From the NCBI GenBank assembly GCA_963576785.1, contig OY756139.1, positions 2,604,001-2,668,000 of the forward strand: 64,000 nucleotides of DNA, written 5' to 3'. Shown in pieces: positions 59,916 through 64,000 of this stretch. Position 1 is the first letter of the stretch, and every line of letters starts with the position of its first letter. The DNA comes from Chlorophyllum brunneum (lineage: Eukaryota; Basidiomycota; Agaricomycetes; Agaricales; Agaricaceae). Made by a program: the position numbers and the translations under genes. Below the pieces are notes generated by a model that worked only from the letters and a program-made list of their open reading frames with translations, was not told the DNA's origin and searched no databases.

Positions 59916-62508
59916 ATGGATGATGATATTGTCATCAATGTCGACTTTGGCTCCGGAGTTACGTCGAAGAAATCCACTCAAAAGGGTGGAAGATGGGTGG
60001 ATAGGTCCTCTTTTTCGTCCCAGCCGCTCGTAGTAATAAACCTAATCGCATTTGAAATACCAGGCTGAAGGTCAAGCGTGCAGTCAAGCGCAAAGCACAG
60101 GTGCCCTCTAAAACTGAACGAGTAACCACAGAAGTTGATACTCGACCCACGAAACGGCCCCGTAAGGATACTTCTGTCCGGGTACACTCAGATCCAAAAA
60201 CGGTGCCCGCACCTCCCCGCCCAACACAATTTATCTCATCCTTGTTCACGTCGAACCCAAAAGTTGATGTACCTACACGCGAGGAATCGACAACCAAACC
60301 GCCCCCACTGCCTAGCAATGCCCCCCTGGATACGTCAAGCTTCTCAGGACTTGGGCTTCACCCCCTCCTTGTTTCTCATTTGACAAACAAGATGAGCATC
60401 TCAAAACCCACAGCTATCCAAAAATCAGCTCTTCCTTCCCTTCTAGCGTCCCCGGATGACGGTACTGAACGCGATGCCTTCATTCAGTCTCAGACTGGAT
60501 CTGGAAAGACGTTGGCCTACATACTCCCCATTATTCACGACCTTCTTCCACTCGGCTCGCTCTCCTATATTGACCGTTCTATTGGAACGCTAGCTGTCAT
60601 CATCGCTCCCACCCGTGAGCTCGCCAAGCAGATATCTGACGTTCTTGAAGCATTACTCAAACTACGGCTGCGGGCAGATCATGAGTCGGCTGATGATCCA
60701 AACCCCACCAACAGACTCACACGATGGCTTGTGTCTGGTCTTTTGATTGGAGGCGAAAATCGATCGCATGAAAAAGCCCGACTAAGGAAAGGTGTACCCA
60801 TCCTGGTCACTACACCTGGTCGGCTGTTGGATCACCTACAAAATACGTCATCATTTAATGTTGGGAAATGTCGGTGGTTAGTTCTCGACGAGGCAGACCG
60901 CCTCATGGAGCTCGGTTTCGAAGAAACCGTCACCGGCATTCTCAAGGGGCTAGAAGGGCGATATGGTTTGGCGAAAAAGGCTGTTGAGGAGGGCAGGAGC
61001 ACGGAGGTCGGGAGCTGGGATTGGGGACGTCGGAGAAGAACGATTCTATGCTCTGCTACCATACGCGAAGATGTTCAGAAACTTGCAGGAACGGCACTCG
61101 TGGACCCCTTTATAATTAAAGCAATTGAAATTGACAAGGAACTAGAACTTTCAGACGTCAAGCAAGAAACCCAGCCTTTGGAAAAGTTTACACCACCATC
61201 GCAACTAACCCAGAAATATGTCATCGTCCCTCTCAAGCTACGTTTAGTCACACTTTTGGCACTCCTCCGCTCCCTCATCGTCCAAATGCATGGACGAAAT
61301 ACCAAAGTCATTGTCTTCTTCAGCTCTACGGATTCAGTGGACTTTCACTGGAACCTACTGGCAGAGGCACCTATGCATGGGGGAGAGGAGCCCGCTTTCG
61401 GGAATGACAGCGATGATGACAACGCTGACAGTGGGGAAAATTATATACCAAAATCTTCCGGGAACAAAAAGACAACGGAACTGTACGAGGGAAAGTGCCC
61501 ACTTCTTCCCGACACTTCCATTTACCGACTCCATGGATCCCTACCCACGCAGACTCGTCTTTCCATCGTCAAGAATTTTTCTGGGGCACCCAAAGCTGCC
61601 GACGCCTCATCAAAAACTTCGTCAATTTTACTATGTACTTCTGTTGCTTCGCGGGGTCTGGACCTTCCCCTTGTACGGGCAGTGGTCCAATATGATCTTC
61701 CAACAGAAGGCGGTGCCACAGAATATGTTCACCGCGTTGGCCGCACAGCACGTGCTGGCAAAGGCGGCGAGGCCTGGAGCATTATTGCTCCGAGCGAATC
61801 CGCTTGGGTTCAATGGGTCCAGAAGAAAATGGAGGGCAGTGGAAAAGAGGGTGAATCTGGCAGCAACAAAGGAAACGTATCTCTCACGCCGGTTGCAATC
61901 GAAGAAATCCTAAGATCAGGGTTTGGTGGAAAGGGACAGGAGTACGAGGATCGTGCTACCGAAGTGCAATTGGCCTTTGAACGATGGGTTCTGCGTGAGA
62001 AGGAGGTAGGTTCCTGCATCTCTTGATTACCTGTCAACCTCGTGCTCATCTTGGACGGACTATTCCCTCATTCCATATTCCGTATTGGCAGAACTCGGAG
62101 CTTGCCCGCAAGGCATTTTTATCGCACATGAGAGCGTACGCTACACACTCTTCGAGCGAGAAACACATCTTCCATATCCGCCACCTACATCTTGGACATC
62201 TGGCAAAAGCCTTTGCGTTACGCGAAGCTCCAAAATCCATAAGTGGAGCCGCGACCGGTGCCCACAGGACACGAAAGAAGGACGCCCACCCTTCAGGCAA
62301 TGCTAAAAACAAAGCTGTCAAACACCGTCAACGGCCGCGCAAAGAGTGGGAGACTGACCATTCCGGAGATGTAGAGAAGCGAATGCAGGCCATGGTGAGG
62401 GTTCAAGGACGCCTGACTAAGAAAGGAGGTGTCATAATGAGCAGCGGGACATCAGAATTTCAGATTGCAGGAGGAGATGTGCTAGAAAAACTTGCCCATG
62501 GTCCTTGA
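59916..62508 (+). CDS. DBP7: DEAD-box ATP-dependent RNA helicase DBP7
   Basis: Nucleolar helicase for 60S ribosomal subunit assembly (the human relative is DDX31). The first exon, [14 protein letters not shown]...GGRWVD, joins [13 protein letters not shown] across an intron at 60001-60063. A basic, disordered N-terminus precedes the core: Q motif [13 protein letters not shown], motif [10 protein letters not shown], Ia [10 protein letters not shown] in LLIGGENRS, Ib [63 protein letters not shown] and [15 protein letters not shown]. Between IV and V is an acidic insert (ending about residue 510), typical of DBP7. The second intron (62006-62091) joins LREKE to [20 protein letters not shown], the DUF4217 region. 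The basic C-terminal tail ends at 62508. About 815 residues, as expected. Confidence 0.95.
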
Positions 62509-63085
62509 TTCTTTTCGTCCTGTGATGTATAAGTAACTTATTGATGGCCCCACCATTCACCACGAGCATCGTGGCTTGCCAAGTGCCTCTGCTATACTCT
62601 CACACCTGTACGACAAGGTTTAGATACTTTGAACCAACCAGATGAGGGCTATTAACCCCCATCGCGAAGCAAGGAAACACCCTCCAAAGATTTTCAACCG
62701 GTTAGCGAGTGCGGAATATTGTTTCTGAGGGCTGCGACGCTTATGAATGCATATAAATCGTAGACTCTTAAGTTCTATTTTTCTCAGCTTGTTTGCTCAT
62801 TATCGGCTGGTGGTTCACATCAACCGGGGAGCCGATTTTCTTCATGGCGTTATTCGCATCACTCCGACAAACGCGCCGTTGAGTCCATCCGATGCTTCTA
62901 CCGTAGATAATCTACCGTTTCCATAAACGCGACCACTCATTAAAGGGGAGGGGGTAGCGTTGTCTGTAATGCCGTTGTACGAAGTTGCACTGAAATGGCT
63001 AAGCGCACAGTACCACGTGATCAAGATCAAAGTAGCCATGATCGCCACGTCTGGCGCGACACGTTTCAACTTGGCCAAAACCAAA
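62509..63085. promoter_or_regulatory. 3' flank of DBP7 and cyclophilin promoter
   Basis: 577 bp between genes on the same strand. No gene was seen. The frame of the cyclophilin stays open upstream to about 62960 but codes for a sequence unlike a signal peptide, so it is taken as leader. Confidence 0.4.
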
Positions 63086-64000
63086 ATGTTCGGCCGCCTC
63101 ACCTTTGCAATTATTGTGGTGTCTATCGCGGCCTTTTTCTGCGCTCAGTCTGCAGAAGCTGTCAAAGGTCCTAAGATCACTCACAAGGTCTACTTCGACA
63201 TTAAACAGGGCGATGAGAACCTTGGGAGGAGTGAGTATTTCTCAGTTCATGCTGATGTTGAACTTGACGTGCGGTCATAGTTACCATGGGTCTCTTTGGT
63301 GGCGTATGTTTTCAACAGAATATGTCATTACTCTCTGCCGACGTTGACGAATGTGGTTCATATTCTAGACCGTTCCCAAGACCGTTGAGAACTTCCGTGC
63401 TTTGACCACAGGTATTAAGAAGGACGGTACCGAGGTCGGCTTTGGTTACAAGGGCTCGAAATTCCACCGTGTCATAAAGGATTTCATGTGAGTGTTGGCC
63501 GGGCACCACGAGACCATATTCCCTAACAGTAATTTGTTTTGAACAGGATTCAAGGTGGTGATTTCAGTAAGTTTACTTTCTTGAGATTTTGAGGTCATGT
63601 ACTAGAGTCTTGTATTCTGACCGGTCGCCCTAGCTCGCGGCGATGGCACGGGTGGAAAGGTGCGTGTGGTTCTTACCCGAACCCACCTTTCTCAATAACC
63701 AGACAACGGATTACACGTAGTCCATCTATGGTGACAGGTTTGCCGATGAGAACTTGTGAGCCTGACTTCCTTACTTGTGTGTCACCTTCTGATTATTTCC
63801 AGCAAGCTCAAGCACACTGGTCCCGGAATGCTTTCTATGGCCAACGCTGGAAAGGACACCAACGGTAAGTTCCTTTCACTCGACGTGCCATTTGAGATGG
63901 CATCTACCAAGTTCCTCGGTGCCTCTATTCGTTCACTCACTTTGCGGTTATTTTTGTTTTACAGGTTCTCAATTCGTGAGTTTGGTCGATCCCCGCGTGA
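63086..64000 (+). CDS. ER/secretory cyclophilin-type peptidyl-prolyl isomerase (partial)
   Basis: Folding helper that isomerises X-Pro bonds in the secretory pathway (cyclophilin B type, like yeast CPR2/CPR5). It starts [20 protein letters not shown] with a signal peptide (cleavage probably after AEA), then [20 protein letters not shown]. After introns come [48 protein letters not shown] (catalytic Arg in FHR), [19 protein letters not shown] and [20 protein letters not shown]. The last codons in view are GSQF, so about the C-terminal 60 residues lie past the window. Six or more very short exons are seen, some only about 20-30 nt (for example around 63545-63566, 63634-63660 and 63720-63755), which made some borders uncertain. 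Confidence 0.93.

Noticed and set aside
1..64000. CRISPR arrays, rRNA genes, phage or plasmid genes
   Set aside because: No regularly spaced repeats, rRNA-like blocks or prokaryotic gene clusters were seen; the window is eukaryotic.

Overview
The window reads as nuclear DNA of a filamentous basidiomycete, most likely an agaricomycete. Genes are dense and sit on both strands. They are broken by many introns of about 45-60 bp with GT...AG ends, and several terminal exons are only 21-34 nt. The proteins match fungal housekeeping families. No bacterial, viral or organellar block was seen. The species cannot be fixed by eye; the mix of compact genes and sparse multi-kilobase gaps fits several agaricomycete orders.

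Layout. 0-20 kb: MRI1 (methionine salvage, -), an HSL-type lipase/esterase (+), a three-finger C2H2 protein (+), PEX5 (peroxisomal import receptor, +), a small protein that may be the APC/C subunit CDC26 (-), a PRA1/YIP3 membrane protein (+), ERT1/AcuK-type Zn2Cys6-PAS regulator (-) head to head with a HemK/PrmC-type methyltransferase (+), and an F-box protein (+). 20-34 kb: a fused allantoicase-ureidoglycolate lyase (+), BRE1 (+), mitochondrial ribosomal protein uS9m (-), the Golgi coiled-coil protein CASP (+), and the TFIIH subunit TFB1/p62 (-). 34-42 kb: a PHOSPHO-type HAD phosphatase (+), YAK1 kinase (-), and a GRF zinc-finger protein (+) recovered only by splicing. 41.7-48.5 kb: a gene-poor stretch of nearly 7 kb. 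48.5-64 kb: a conserved unknown protein (-), a second gene-poor stretch, a CSL (CBF1/Su(H)/LAG-1) transcription factor (+), a small one-pass membrane protein (+), ESA1 histone acetyltransferase (-), DBP7 RNA helicase (+), and an ER cyclophilin (+) cut by the window end.

The genes do not form a metabolic cluster. Several serve transcription and chromatin (BRE1, TFB1, ESA1, CSL, ERT1, YAK1), but this looks like ordinary fungal gene order. ERT1 (non-fermentable carbon use), PEX5 (peroxisome import) and YAK1 (growth/stress) have related physiology, but they are not adjacent enough to suggest co-regulation. I found no clear novel system. The most notable items are the two-enzyme fusion for allantoate degradation, the hidden GRF protein, the conserved unknown protein at 48.5-50.2 kb, and the two gene-poor intervals. 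Exon borders given below were read by eye from splice consensus plus protein continuity.
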